The notes beneath the pieces were generated by a model. It did no database searches and had not been told where the DNA came from. It was given only the letters and a program-made list of their open reading frames with translations. A stretch of 36,408 bases of DNA from Phyllobacterium chamaecytisi (GTDB lineage Bacteria > Pseudomonadota > Alphaproteobacteria > Rhizobiales > Rhizobiaceae), in the NCBI RefSeq assembly GCF_020164455.1, contig NZ_JAIQWW010000032.1:1-36408 (forward strand), written 5' to 3'. The position numbers were made by a program, and so were the translations under genes. Below, piece by piece: positions 1 through 8,310 of this stretch. Numbering within the stretch: the first letter of the stretch is position 1; the number at the start of each line of letters is the position of its first letter.

Positions 1-11
1 TCCATTATTGA

Positions 12-25
12 AGGAAAGCTTTCCT
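12..25. repeat. Perfect 14-bp palindrome
   Basis: AGGAAAGCTTTCCT reads the same on both strands. It lies about 125 bases before the BA14K-like gene in an AT-rich stretch that could be a promoter region. It could be an operator or chance; nothing else in the window supports a role. Confidence 0.3.
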
Positions 26-150
26 GCTAATGCATAATTTTCTCGAGTCAAAATCGATTTTAGGGTAAAATTACGCAGCGCATTTAAAGGGCTGCAGCGT
101 CCTTGCGCGCCGTATTCGACGCAGGGCACTGCAGAGGAATGGTGAAGCTA

Positions 151-642
151 ATGAAAAGGTTAGCAATCTTTGCCCTGTCGCTGGTGACGGCGCTGACGAG
201 CGTCCCGCAGGCCATGGCGTTTCCCACCGTTGCCGTGCCGAAGATCGAAGTCGCAGAGGCGCAGCCGGTCCAGTACAGACGTTACCGCGGCGGTTACAAC
301 CGTGGATACTGGGGCGGCTATCGAGGCTACCGCGGACATGGACACTACAATGGTAACGACGATTGGGCGTTGGCACTCGGCGGGCTCGCAGCCGGCGCAA
401 TTATCGGCGGATTGCTGGCGCAGCCGAGGTATTATGGCCCCAGCTATTACGATGAGAGCTACTACGGGCCGACCTATTACCGTCCGCGCTACTACGCGCC
501 ACGCAATTACCGCCAGGTCTATTATGGCGGCAACACACATACGCGCTGGTGCTATGCGCGCTACCGGTCCTATAGGGCTTACGACAACACGTTCCAGCCC
601 TACTACGGTCCGCGACGGGCGTGCGTCTCATCGTACTATTGA
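151..642 (+). CDS. BA14K family secreted protein
   Basis: A 163-residue exported protein. The N-terminus MKRLAIFALSLVTALTSVPQ followed by AMA is a typical Sec signal peptide with a cleavage site before FPTV. The mature part is rich in Tyr, Arg and Gly, with repeated RGYRG and YYGP-like units. A glycine-rich hydrophobic stretch (LALGGLAAGAIIGGLLA) sits in the middle and could enter a membrane. The C-terminal WCYARYRSYRAYDNTF segment with a late RRACVS cysteine is the hallmark of the BA14K (Brucella 14-kDa immunoreactive, lectin-like) family, which is common in Rhizobiales. I chose ATG 151 because GAGGA at 134-138 is well spaced for it and the signal peptide begins there; ATG 139 and a start at 103 are also open. 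The cellular role of the family is poorly known; an envelope or surface function is inferred. Confidence 0.85.
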   Translation: MKRLAIFALSLVTALTSVPQAMAFPTVAVPKIEVAEAQPVQYRRYRGGYNRGYWGGYRGYRGHGHYNGNDDWALALGGLAAGAIIGGLLAQPRYYGPSYYDESYYGPTYYRPRYYAPRNYRQVYYGGNTHTRWCYARYRSYRAYDNTFQPYYGPRRACVSSYY

Positions 643-1047
643 TTGCGGGCTTAGTTGGCGAGCCACCTGGCGCTTTTTCCGGACGCGCAGGCTACCGGAT
701 TCTTCGGCTTCTCCCCAAATGGCTGCGTCGATCGCCGCTTCTGGCCCAAACCGGATATTCGGGATCAATGCATTTACGACTGCTTTGCGCGCCCTGATGT
801 CGGCCGTTGAGGTCAGTTTTGCCATCGCCTGAAAGCAGACATTGCCGACGACCACGCTGAGTTCGCGGATGCGCCAATTGCTGCCGTTCGCTTGGGGCGG
901 AGGGAAAGGCCACTCGTTGATGCAGGGCGGTCGTTTGCCGCCGGAGATGATACAAGGTGATTTGGATCCGATTCAGATGTCCCGGAGATTAGTTCTTGTC
1001 GTCCGGAAAATACAAAGAACGAGGCCCGCTCGGTTTGATCTTGGCAT
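643..1047. other. Gene-free stretch with a dispersed repeat copy
   Basis: I see no convincing gene here. Short open frames on both strands lack ribosome sites and family resemblance. The only recognisable content is the repeat copy at 789-876. The stretch lies downstream of both the plus-strand BA14K gene and the minus-strand TPR remnant, so terminators would be expected, but no strong hairpin with a T-run was seen. Confidence 0.5.
789..876. repeat. Dispersed repeat, copy A
   Basis: This 88-base segment matches 27304-27391 in the same orientation, with scattered substitutions and small indels. Shared blocks include CGGCCGTTG, GCAGACA(T/C)TGCCGACG and ACCACGCT. It encodes no obvious protein. 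It looks like a decayed rhizobial intergenic repeat or mobile-element remnant. Confidence 0.65.
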
Positions 1048-1374
1048 CTATGTTAATTGATCGACGACTTCCTTTGCTTCGACGAGATCACGGGTATCGA
1101 GACCTTCGGTGAAGCAGGCGTAGACCGGGGCGAGGAGGTCATGGGCCTCTTCGTCGCTCCCGCGGTTGCAGTACAGCCGCGCGAGGCTAAGGGCCGCCCG
1201 CAACTCCAGCGATTTCGTACCTTCATCACGGGCCCTCGTCACGGCCCGTTTGAACCATCTTTCGGCGGTACCATCATTCGGATTTTGACGCAGCAGCAGT
1301 TCACCCTTGGTGCGGAACAACTCAGGTAGTCGATACTTCGCGCCGGCCTCGGTCATGCTCAAGCCCTGCTCCAA
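1048..1374 (-). pseudogene. C-terminal remnant of a winged-helix/ATPase/TPR regulator
   Basis: The 108-residue frame aligns along its length with the last ~100 residues of the 956-residue regulator at 11656-14526. Here it reads FRTKGELLLR, LRAALSLARLYCNRG and CFTEGLDTRDLVEAKEVVDQL; the full-length protein has LHRLKGDVLWR, LRTTTSLARLVRNRGDG and RFTEGFDTADMVAAKVLLAEM. The winged helix, ATPase and most TPR repeats are absent, and no upstream continuation was found on this strand. It lies just downstream of the minus-strand enzyme operon. I infer that this operon, or a neighbouring one, once had its own copy of this regulator type, which was mostly deleted. A functional 108-residue TPR protein cannot be excluded but is unlikely. 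Confidence 0.75.
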
Positions 1375-1469
1375 CAGGTCCGGACGCGACGCAACCTCGT
1401 GGCGAAATCCGTCAGGCTATGAACCGCCTGTCGGGCCGCGCTTGTTGGCAGGTTGCGTGAACCCTCACA

Positions 1470-1844
1470 TCAAGACCGCGGTAGGTCAGCGATGAGCAGG
1501 GCAAGCGGCGCAAGTGGGCCGAGAGCGATCAGCTCGAATTCCATCATGCCGGCGACGCCCAAAGGAAGCTTCTCGAGGAGTTCATGCGCTTCCGCAATAC
1601 TTGCAGCGTTCAGGATAAAGACGACGGCGTGGCCCCCTGTCTGGGAGAACCACTGCTCGATCCTTCCGGTGAGATGATTGCGAACTGTCGCGCGAACCTC
1701 ATGGGGCCGTATCGAGGCGATCGCCTCGGGCGTACCCTTGTCTGTGACCGATCCTATCGCCAGAATCTTGGTTGTCGGAACGACAACAGCAGCGAGCGAC
1801 GGCAATATCTCGGCATGCACGCGCGGATTCTTGACATCAGACAC
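1470..1844 (-). CDS. Muconolactone-isomerase-like small protein, copy 1
   Basis: A 124-residue cytoplasmic protein closely similar to the one at 4088-4462 and more distantly to 4507-4959. All three share a KxLAIGxxTxKGTP block, an RATVRNHLxGxIEQW-type helix, and a C-terminal EAHELLEKLPLGVAGMMEFE segment followed by LIALGPLAPL. That last part resembles the muconolactone delta-isomerase family, whose members form ferredoxin-like alpha/beta barrels and act on aromatic lactones. The true substrate is unknown. GAAAGGAG precedes the ATG with a rather long spacer. It is separated from the NmrA gene by about 80 bases and is probably the last intact gene of the operon. An alternative label is a YCII-like or dimeric alpha/beta-barrel protein. 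Confidence 0.7.
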   Translation of the reverse strand: MSDVKNPRVHAEILPSLAAVVVPTTKILAIGSVTDKGTPEAIASIRPHEVRATVRNHLTGRIEQWFSQTGGHAVVFILNAASIAEAHELLEKLPLGVAGMMEFELIALGPLAPLALLIADLPRS

Positions 1845-1924
1845 CGACGGCTCCTTTCGCTGATTGGTGTGAGGCAGCTACGAACTACCTGGGGGGATGG
1901 GTGCGATGGATCGAGAAGTCCCGC

Positions 1925-2863
1925 TCATTCTCCCACGCTCGGGGCCGCTGCCGGTGCGAACGCATGCGCGTTCTTCCGGACGAACTCCCGAACGCTCATT
2001 GGAGGTATGCCAGTCAGCCCCTCGACATCATTGCTGAACCGATCGTACCGGTTGTCCCGATGGAGTTGGGCCATCGTCACGACATGCGAGATAACATGAG
2101 GTGGCATCCCGAAGGCGGCAAGTTGCTCCTTCATCATCTCTGGGGGAACGTCAACATACGTGATCGTGCGACCAAGCGCGGCCGAGAACTCGCGTGCGAC
2201 CGCGTCTATGTCCTGTGAAACAGGGCCGGTCAGGTGGTAGGTCTGGCCGATATGCTGGGCGGGATCACTCAAAATCTCGGCGATCACTCGAGCGACATCG
2301 AACGCGGCAATCACTGAGTTCTTTCCCCTCCCCCAGGGCGCCATAATCTTGTTCTGCACGGAGATGCCCCTGGTGATCTGGAGAAAGAGGCCTTCCATGA
2401 ACGCCGTCGGCCGTACCTCCACCACCGGAAGCCCGGACCAGGACAATATTTGCTCCGCTAACCAATGCTGCTTTTGTTGTGGGCTGGGGGTCGTATTGAA
2501 GATGTCCATCTCGTTGACGGTCATCTGGGAGAGATTGACGAACGCCTTCACGCGATGGTGCTTGGCAACGACAGCGACGTTGGCGGCGGCTTCGAGATAG
2601 CTCGTCGAGACCGACATCGCAAAGCAGAGACGTTCGCACCCCTCGATTGCCCGATGTACAGCCGTAAGATCGAGCAGATCGCCAACCACGACCTCGGCGC
2701 CTAGCTCCCGCAACATGGCGGCCCGCTCGTCATCGACCCGCACCTGGGCCCGTACCCGGAATCCGCGGGCGAGAAGCAGCTCCGTCACCACGCGGCCCAC
2801 CGAGCCGATCCGCCCAGCCGCACCGGTCACGAGAACCGGAAGTTCATCTTTTGCCTCATTCAT
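1925..2863 (-). CDS. NmrA-like NAD(P)-binding atypical SDR
   Basis: 312 residues, the usual length for NmrA/HSCARG-type atypical short-chain dehydrogenases. The N-terminal Rossmann motif is VTGAAGRIG (residues 12-20), followed by the second strand FRVRAQVR and the acidic turn GDLLD. The middle contains FVNLSQM and VRPTAFMEG, typical of the family, and QTYHLTGP in the C-terminal half matches the late conserved TYxLTGP block. The classical YxxxK is not clear, so a redox-sensing or quinone-reductase role (as in NmrA or QorB) is as likely as a true dehydrogenase. GAGGTGG sits 3-9 bases before the ATG. The gap of about 80 bases from the chloroperoxidase-like gene, on the same strand, suggests one operon. 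Confidence 0.85.
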   Translation of the reverse strand: MNEAKDELPVLVTGAAGRIGSVGRVVTELLLARGFRVRAQVRVDDERAAMLRELGAEVVVGDLLDLTAVHRAIEGCERLCFAMSVSTSYLEAAANVAVVAKHHRVKAFVNLSQMTVNEMDIFNTTPSPQQKQHWLAEQILSWSGLPVVEVRPTAFMEGLFLQITRGISVQNKIMAPWGRGKNSVIAAFDVARVIAEILSDPAQHIGQTYHLTGPVSQDIDAVAREFSAALGRTITYVDVPPEMMKEQLAAFGMPPHVISHVVTMAQLHRDNRYDRFSNDVEGLTGIPPMSVREFVRKNAHAFAPAAAPSVGE

Positions 2864-2943
2864 CTTCCACCTCGTTCAGAATAAATATTCATTGCACCGC
2901 GAAACCTTTCTGCCGCACGTCGATCGGCAAATTGCCTCGTCCG

Positions 2944-3915
2944 TCATCCTTTGAGGAAGGCCAAAAGGTCTGCATTCACTTGGTCGGCGTGAGTGACGCA
3001 CATGCCATGCGGAGCGCCGGCATATTCCTTCAGGCTCACGTTTGGCAGAATCTTCACCGAACGCCGGGAGGCAATGTCAATGGGCACAATCTGATCATCA
3101 TCGCCCTGCAGGAGTAGGGTTGGGATCGTCATCTTCTTGAGATCATCCGTGAAATCGGTCTCGGAGAAGGCTTTGATGCAATCATACTCGCCTTGGAGGC
3201 TCCCCATCATGCCCTGAAGCCAAAAGGAGTCGATCTGGCCCTGCGAAACCTTCGCGTCGGGACGATTGTAGCCGAAGAACGGCATTGCCAGTTCCTTGAA
3301 GAACCCGGCACGATCGGCAACCAAGCTTGAGCGCAGGCCGTCGAAAACACTCATCGGCGCGCCGTTTGGGTTCGTCGGCGTCTGCGCCATATGGGGAGGC
3401 ACCGCGGAAATCAGGACGGCTTTCGACAGGCGCGAGGTACCGTGTCGGCCAATATAGCGCGCGACTTCGCCGCCGCCGGTCGAATGGCCGATCATCGTTG
3501 CACCCCTGACGTCGAGCATATCGAGGAGCGTGGCAAGATCGTCTGCGTAAGTATTCATGTCGTTGCCGGTCCACGTCTGGTCTGATCGACCATGGCTGCG
3601 GCGGTCATGGGCGATGACGCGATAGCCGTGGCTCGCCAGGAACAACATCTGGGCATCCCAGGCGTCTGCAGTGAGCGGCCAGCCATGGGAGAAGGTCACG
3701 ACCGGGCCGGCGCCCCAGTCCTTGAAGTAGATCTTCGCGCCGTCTTTCATTATCGCGGTCGTCATGAGTTTCGATCCTTTGAGTGCAGGTTGGTGGGCTG
3801 GCGGCTTGGCGACCTTCGTCGCGTCCGCAAGCACCGTTTTCGGGAGGCTGAGCGCGGCGACGAGACCGCCGCCGGCGAGAAGAAGATGCCGGCGTGCGGC
3901 TTTGATAATTGGCAT
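2944..3915 (-). CDS. Exported chloroperoxidase-like alpha/beta hydrolase (copy 1)
   Basis: 323 residues. The first ~30 residues ([20 protein letters not shown]...) look like a Tat signal with an RR pair, hydrophobic core and a LADA cleavage region, implying export. The rest is a cofactor-free haloperoxidase/esterase fold: SHGWP oxyanion hole (76-80), nucleophile elbow GHSTGG with Ser145, acid Asp274 in GDDDQIVP, and His303 in APHGM. The family hydrolyses esters and can make peracids. The physiological substrate is unknown. AAGGA lies nine bases before the chosen ATG; the homologous cytosolic form would start at Met51, so a shorter product is possible. A paralogue with the same layout is at 16087-17070. 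It sits between the isomerase-like and NmrA genes in the operon. Confidence 0.85.
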   Translation of the reverse strand: MPIIKAARRHLLLAGGGLVAALSLPKTVLADATKVAKPPAHQPALKGSKLMTTAIMKDGAKIYFKDWGAGPVVTFSHGWPLTADAWDAQMLFLASHGYRVIAHDRRSHGRSDQTWTGNDMNTYADDLATLLDMLDVRGATMIGHSTGGGEVARYIGRHGTSRLSKAVLISAVPPHMAQTPTNPNGAPMSVFDGLRSSLVADRAGFFKELAMPFFGYNRPDAKVSQGQIDSFWLQGMMGSLQGEYDCIKAFSETDFTDDLKKMTIPTLLLQGDDDQIVPIDIASRRSVKILPNVSLKEYAGAPHGMCVTHADQVNADLLAFLKG

Positions 3916-4087
3916 CGTGGCGAATCCTTATCAGCGGGTTACTGATTTTATGTTTGCTCCGACCGTGACTTGGCTCCGCCGGGACCCGAAGTGCGCTTCG
4001 AGATGGGTTAGCCATGGAGATTCCGAAGTCGACGAAAGCGGTCGCGAGGAAGCTTGGAGCACTGCCGAGCTCTCTCCCAACATCACA

Positions 4088-4462
4088 TCACGAGCGAGGC
4101 GGCTCACCGATGAGCATGGAGAGTGGGGCGAGTGGCCCGAGAGCGATCAACTCGAATTCCATCATGCCGGCGACGCCCAAAGGAAGTTTTTCCAAGAGCT
4201 CGTGCGCCTCCTCGGTGCTGGTGGCGTTCACGATGAAGACGACGCCGTAGCCCTCGGTCTGGAAAAACCACTGCTCGATCTTTCCGGCGAGATGGTTGCG
4301 AACTGTCGCGCGGACTTCGTGGGGCAGGACCGGCGCGATCGCCTCGGGCGTGCCCTTGGCCGTGACCGAGCCGATCGCCAGGATCTTGGTCGTCGGAACG
4401 ACGACGGCGGCAAGCGCGGGTAGCATCTCTGCATGAACGCGCGGGTTCTTGTTGTCGGGCAT
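4088..4462 (-). CDS. Muconolactone-isomerase-like small protein, copy 2
   Basis: 124 residues, the close paralogue of 1470-1844: same length, nearly the same N-terminus (NKNPRVHAEMLPALAAVVVP), and the same C-terminal LEKLPLGVAGMMEFELIALG block. The family resemblance is to muconolactone delta-isomerase-like ferredoxin folds. AAGGA stands about ten bases upstream of the ATG. It lies 44 bases after the membrane-anchored paralogue and 170 bases before the exported hydrolase. Two near-identical copies in one operon, separated by two unrelated genes, point to local duplication rather than simple tandem amplification. The enzyme substrate is unknown. Confidence 0.7.
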   Translation of the reverse strand: MPDNKNPRVHAEMLPALAAVVVPTTKILAIGSVTAKGTPEAIAPVLPHEVRATVRNHLAGKIEQWFFQTEGYGVVFIVNATSTEEAHELLEKLPLGVAGMMEFELIALGPLAPLSMLIGEPPRS

Positions 4463-4506
4463 TTTGCTGTTTCCTTTTTTGCTGAATTGGTGCGAAGAAC
4501 CGCGAA

Positions 4507-4959
4507 CTACTTTGCAGGCTCTGTCAAAAGCACGCGGAGTGGGGCGATCGGGCCGAGCGGGATGATCTCGAACTCCATCAGCCCCGCCTGGCCGAAAGGA
4601 AATCTACCCAGGAGTTCCCGGGCTTCTTTCGGGTCGGTGACATTCATCATGAACACGACGCCGCTCTGGTCCTGCTTAAGGTACCATTGGTCAATTTTCC
4701 CTGCGAGATAGAGCCGAACGGTGTCACGTACTTCAGAAGCAAGGAGCGGCTTCCACTGGTCTGGCGTCCCTTTGGCCGTGAAGGTGCCGATCGCCAGCAG
4801 TTTGATGGTCGGCACGTCAAGGCGCGACGATGGCGGCGCCGACTGAGCGAACGAACTGTCGGGCCCGTTCACTGCGAGCACCACGACGAGAGCGCCGAAG
4901 CAGGCGAGCCAAGTCAAGCGGGCTGCGCGCACGGCGAGGTTGTTGAGGTCGCGGCTCAT
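4507..4959 (-). CDS. Membrane-anchored or exported muconolactone-isomerase-like protein
   Basis: 150 residues. The start at 4959 overlaps the upstream hydrolase stop as ATGA, a strong sign of translational coupling; the open frame further upstream is the shadow of that hydrolase. Residues ~10-40 form one hydrophobic segment (LAVRAARLTWLACFGALVVV...) ending near SFAQSA, so it is either a cleaved signal peptide or an N-terminal anchor. The remainder matches the two cytosolic paralogues: IKLLAIGTFTAKGTP, VRLYLAGKIDQWY, EARELLGRFPFGQAGLMEFE and IPLGPIAPL. This copy would therefore act in the periplasm while the others stay inside. The substrate is unknown. Confidence 0.7.
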   Translation of the reverse strand: MSRDLNNLAVRAARLTWLACFGALVVVLAVNGPDSSFAQSAPPSSRLDVPTIKLLAIGTFTAKGTPDQWKPLLASEVRDTVRLYLAGKIDQWYLKQDQSGVVFMMNVTDPKEARELLGRFPFGQAGLMEFEIIPLGPIAPLRVLLTEPAK

Positions 4960-5828
4960 GACAGCATCGCCTTCGCCACTTGCGCGGGCTCGTCGGCCTG
5001 CAGCCAATGGCCAGCCGCGATGAAGGTGAGGGACGCATTCTTGAGTTGAGACTGGCGCCGCTCGGCCATGGTCGCGGGGAAGTATGGATCGTACCGGCCC
5101 CAGATCAGTTTGACTGGAATATCCAACGCCTTGAGCGCCGTCAGATGCTTGGCGTTTCGGGCATGTTCTTCGAAGAATTCCGCGGCCAACTGCACGAAGG
5201 CGGGCCCAGCGCCAGGTTGGACGATGAAGTTGTCGCTGATCAGCGAACCGATGAACGCGTTGAAATGGGGCTTTTGCGCCTCGGGCAAAGCGTCCAGGAA
5301 TTTCTTCTGCTGCCATCTCAGCAGCCAGCCAAACTGTTCGGGGCTCTGGGCGATCGCCATGGCCAGGGGCTGGATGCTCCGGTTCGCAAAAAGCGTGATC
5401 ATCTCTGGCCAAAGAAAAGTGGAGTCCTCGCTATAAGCCGAGTTGAGCATGATCGCCGAGTCGACGCCGTCCGGATGGGTAAGCGAGAAGTTGAGTGTTG
5501 CCATACCGGAGGAATCGTGAGCGACCGGAACGATCTTCCCCAAGCCGAGACCCTCGACGACAGCTTCAAGGTCGCCCAATTGCTGCTTAAAGCTGTAGGC
5601 AGCACCCGCGGGCTTGTCTGAGGAGCCAAAGCCGAGGAAATCGAATGTCACGACGCGGCGTCCGCTGGCGCTCAAGTGCGGAATCAGATCGTCCCAGATG
5701 TGGAGGTTGTCGGGGAAGCCGTGCATGAGCACGAAAGCTGGCCCGCTGCCTGCATAGTCTCGAGCGTACACGCTTCCGTCCCCTCGCGGAATACGATGCT
5801 CGGTGAATCCGATGTGATCAGTAGACAT
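4956..5828 (-). CDS. Epoxide-hydrolase/haloalkane-dehalogenase-like alpha/beta hydrolase
   Basis: 290 residues, typical for this branch. HGFPDN (36-41) forms the oxyanion region. The nucleophile elbow is VAHDSSG with Asp105, so the nucleophile is aspartate, as in epoxide hydrolases and dehalogenases, rather than serine. Asp247 in WGRYDPYFP and His274 in AGHWLQADEP complete the triad. A helical cap lies between about 135 and 230. The expected reaction is opening of an epoxide or removal of a halogen by water; the substrate is unknown. AAAGGA precedes the ATG by about seven bases. It is the first gene of the minus-strand operon and its stop overlaps the next start by four bases. Its promoter must lie in 5829-6211, facing the GlxA-type regulators. 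Confidence 0.85.
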   Translation of the reverse strand: MSTDHIGFTEHRIPRGDGSVYARDYAGSGPAFVLMHGFPDNLHIWDDLIPHLSASGRRVVTFDFLGFGSSDKPAGAAYSFKQQLGDLEAVVEGLGLGKIVPVAHDSSGMATLNFSLTHPDGVDSAIMLNSAYSEDSTFLWPEMITLFANRSIQPLAMAIAQSPEQFGWLLRWQQKKFLDALPEAQKPHFNAFIGSLISDNFIVQPGAGPAFVQLAAEFFEEHARNAKHLTALKALDIPVKLIWGRYDPYFPATMAERRQSQLKNASLTFIAAGHWLQADEPAQVAKAMLS

Positions 5829-6211
5829 GCATCATCCTTTCTTATGAAAATGCTGAGGTAGGCGTTTGATTGGCGGCCGAAATGCCCTAAACAAGGTCCG
5901 CCTCCAGCGAACCCTAGGAAGAGTCGTACCCGGCGAGTGCGGCGGGGTGGCCACAACACGCGAATTGATGACGACCAAACAAATTCTTCCTACATTGGCC
6001 CATGAGATGATCAATAACTGAGTCAGGCAGGACGAGATCTGTGTGTTGCTTATGTCCTAGCGAATTTCACGGGCGCGGTGTAGGTCGTTCTTGCCACCAT
6101 TCGTGACATAGTTCTGCGCGGATCTGGGAGCGAGAAGGTTGCCCGCCAGCGGGCGCCGAGCAGCCATTTCCGTATGCACCTCGCGGATGGCGTTAGACAC
6201 TAGGAGCGAAT
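5829..6211. promoter_or_regulatory. Divergent intergenic region between hydrolase operon and GlxA-type regulators
   Basis: About 380 bases without a gene separate divergently transcribed units, so promoters for both should lie here. TAGGAG at 6201-6206 is the ribosome site for the first regulator and is identical to the one before its paralogue at 7339. I could not identify reliable -35/-10 boxes or a clear operator. Confidence 0.5.
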
Positions 6212-7167
6212 ATGCATCGGGTTGGTTTCATCGTGCCACAAGGGTTTCAGCTGATGAGCCTTGCGGCATTGACGGCTTTCGAAATAGCGAACCTGCCACC
6301 GGCGGCCCTTGCTATGACGTCCACCTGTTGTCGAAGCATGGTGGCCCAGTTCGGTCTTCCGGCGGCATGACAGTAGAAACCGAGGCGTTCGGAGATCGAG
6401 CCTTCGACACCGTTATCGTAGGCTCGATCACCACGTGGGAAATGGCTCCCTCAGACGCGAGCTTGATCACGTTCGTACAAGAAGCTGCCGAAGCATCCAG
6501 GCGGACAGCCTCCATCTGCAGCGGCGCGTTTGTTCTCGCTGAAGCTGGCCTTTTGAACGGGCGACGCGCGACGATGCATTGGGCCCATGCTGCTAGCTTC
6601 AGGGCTCGTTTTCCGGATGTCAGAATGGAGGAGGACCGGATATTCATCAACGATGGCCCGATCTGGACGTCGGCAGGAATGACCGCGGGGATAGACCTGG
6701 TTCTCGCGTTGATCGACAATGATCTCGGTCCTGACGCAGCGAAAATGATTGCCAGGCTTCTAGTCATGCACCAGCGTCGGATGGGCGGACAAAAGCAGCA
6801 CTCCGCACTTCTTGAGATGACGCCAAAATCCGATCGCATCGAGTTGGTCCTGGCATACATCCGCCAAAATCTCCGAAATCCGCTTACGATCGAGGAGCTT
6901 GCAGCCGTCGCCAACCTCAGTCCTCGTCAGTTCAGCCGCACGTTTCTGGCCGAGACCGGCCAGTCGCCGGCGAAAGCCGTTGAGCAGCTTCGGCTGGAGG
7001 CCGCCAGATTCATGGTGGAACAAGGGCGGCACACGGTTAACGTCGTAGCGCAGGAAACGGGTTTTGCCGATCGCGAACGCATGCGTCGCGCGTTTCTCCG
7101 GTCCTTCGGTGTGCCGCCGGAGGTATTGCGCAGGGCCGCGCGACGGGAGGCGGTAGCGACCGCCTGA
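6212..7167 (+). pseudogene. GlxA-family AraC-type regulator, frameshifted
   Basis: The intact paralogue at 7339-8310 shows how this gene should read. ATG 6212, preceded by TAGGAG, gives MHRVGFIVPQGFQLMSLAAL and AFEIANLPPAA, matching the paralogue's start. The frame is then lost near 6308-6313, and from YDVHLLSKHGGPVRSS onward the gene continues in another frame. One missing base (for example in CTTGGCTAT) restores a 318-residue protein. That protein would have a DJ-1/PfpI-like domain with its elbow cysteine (ASICSG) and a C-terminal AraC HTH (LTIEELAAVANLSPRQFSR...). The long open frame from 6139 reads through but begins with unrelated residues. Either the gene is recently inactivated, or the base is a sequencing error. 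It is divergent from the hydrolase operon, which such a regulator would plausibly control. Confidence 0.75.
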
Positions 7168-7338
7168 ATTTGAGTTGTCAAGAATGCAGGCTTTTGGGTC
7201 CGCCTCTCAATGTGGCGCCGAACGGCGCTCTGGCCATCGCACTTGCGCGGGAGCAACTGGGTTCAACATCAGGGCATGCCTCCTAGTAGATGACATCCTT
7301 CTGGGCTATCATTCACATTTCGGACATTAGGAGCAGCC

Positions 7339-8310
7339 ATGCATAGGATAGGCCTCATTGTCCCGCACGGCTTCCAGCTCTTGAGCCTTGCACCTATGAC
7401 GGCATTCGAGATGACGGGATTCGGACTTGCGAAGCCGCCTCCGGCCAAATCCCGGTATGACCTTCATCTGCTGTCGGAACACGGAGGTCCCATTCGATCT
7501 TCCTGTGGTTTGACTGTTGAAACCGAAGCATTCGGCAATCCGGCTTTTGATACAATTATTATCGGCGCAATTACGGCGTTCGAAATGGCCCCATCGAACG
7601 CAAACTTGATCGCCTTTGTGCGACAGGCTGCCGCGGCGTCGAGGCGTACCGCTTCGTTTTGCAATGGGGCGTTTGTTCTCGCTGAAGCCGGACTTCTCGA
7701 TGGTCGCCGTGCAACGACGCATTGGATTCAAGCGGCCAGTTTCAAGGCTCGGTTTCCTGATGTCAGGATGGAGGAGGACCGGATTTATATCAATGACGGT
7801 CCGATCTGGACGTCGGCTGGAATGACGGCCGGAATCGATCTTGTTCTAGCGATGATCGATAGGGACCTGGGTACCGAAGTTGCAAAAGCTGCTGCCAAAC
7901 TTATGGTCATTAATCAACGTCGGATGGGCGGGCAAACGCAGCATTCCGCACTCCTCGACATTACTCCGAAATCCGATCGCATCGAATTGGTCGTGGCGTA
8001 CATCCGCCGAAATCTTCGGAACCCGCTCTCGGTCGAGGAGCTTGCAGCCGTCGCCAACCTCAGTCCTCGTCAGTTCAGCCGCACATTTCTGGCCGAGACC
8101 GGCCAGTCGCCAGCGAAAGCCGTCGAGCAGCTTCGGCTGGAAGCTGCCAGGTTCATGATCGAGGAAGGGCGGCACTCGGTTAAAGTGGTCGTGCAGGAAA
8201 CAGGCTTTGCAGACCGCGAACGCATGCGTCGCGCGTTTCTCCGGTCCTTCGGTGTACCGCCGGAGGTATTGCGCAGGAATGCTCGGCAGGCAGCGGTGGC
8301 GGCTGCCTGA
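7339..8310 (+). CDS. GlxA-family AraC-type transcriptional regulator
   Basis: 323 residues. Residues 1-180 are a DJ-1/PfpI (class I glutamine amidotransferase-like) sensor domain with Cys108 in ASFCNG at the nucleophile elbow and His128 nearby. Residues ~215-320 are a double helix-turn-helix AraC domain: SVEELAAVANLSPRQFSRTF, then VVVQETGFADRERMRRAFLR and FGVPPEVLRR. Proteins of this type activate nearby genes in response to small metabolites; the ligand is unknown. TAGGAG lies five bases before the ATG. It follows its frameshifted paralogue by 171 bases. The two genes are nearly identical at the DNA level in the HTH half but clearly diverged in the sensor half. Confidence 0.9.
   Translation: MHRIGLIVPHGFQLLSLAPMTAFEMTGFGLAKPPPAKSRYDLHLLSEHGGPIRSSCGLTVETEAFGNPAFDTIIIGAITAFEMAPSNANLIAFVRQAAAASRRTASFCNGAFVLAEAGLLDGRRATTHWIQAASFKARFPDVRMEEDRIYINDGPIWTSAGMTAGIDLVLAMIDRDLGTEVAKAAAKLMVINQRRMGGQTQHSALLDITPKSDRIELVVAYIRRNLRNPLSVEELAAVANLSPRQFSRTFLAETGQSPAKAVEQLRLEAARFMIEEGRHSVKVVVQETGFADRERMRRAFLRSFGVPPEVLRRNARQAAVAAA

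Noticed and set aside
4960..5412. N-terminal extension of the third isomerase-like protein (301-residue frame)
   Set aside because: It is the shadow of the epoxide-hydrolase-like gene; the ATGA overlap at 4956-4959 gives a natural start.
6139..6211. Alternative N-terminus for the first GlxA-type regulator from ATG 6139
   Set aside because: The encoded residues match nothing in the paralogue, while ATG 6212 has the same ribosome site and N-terminus as the paralogue in another frame.
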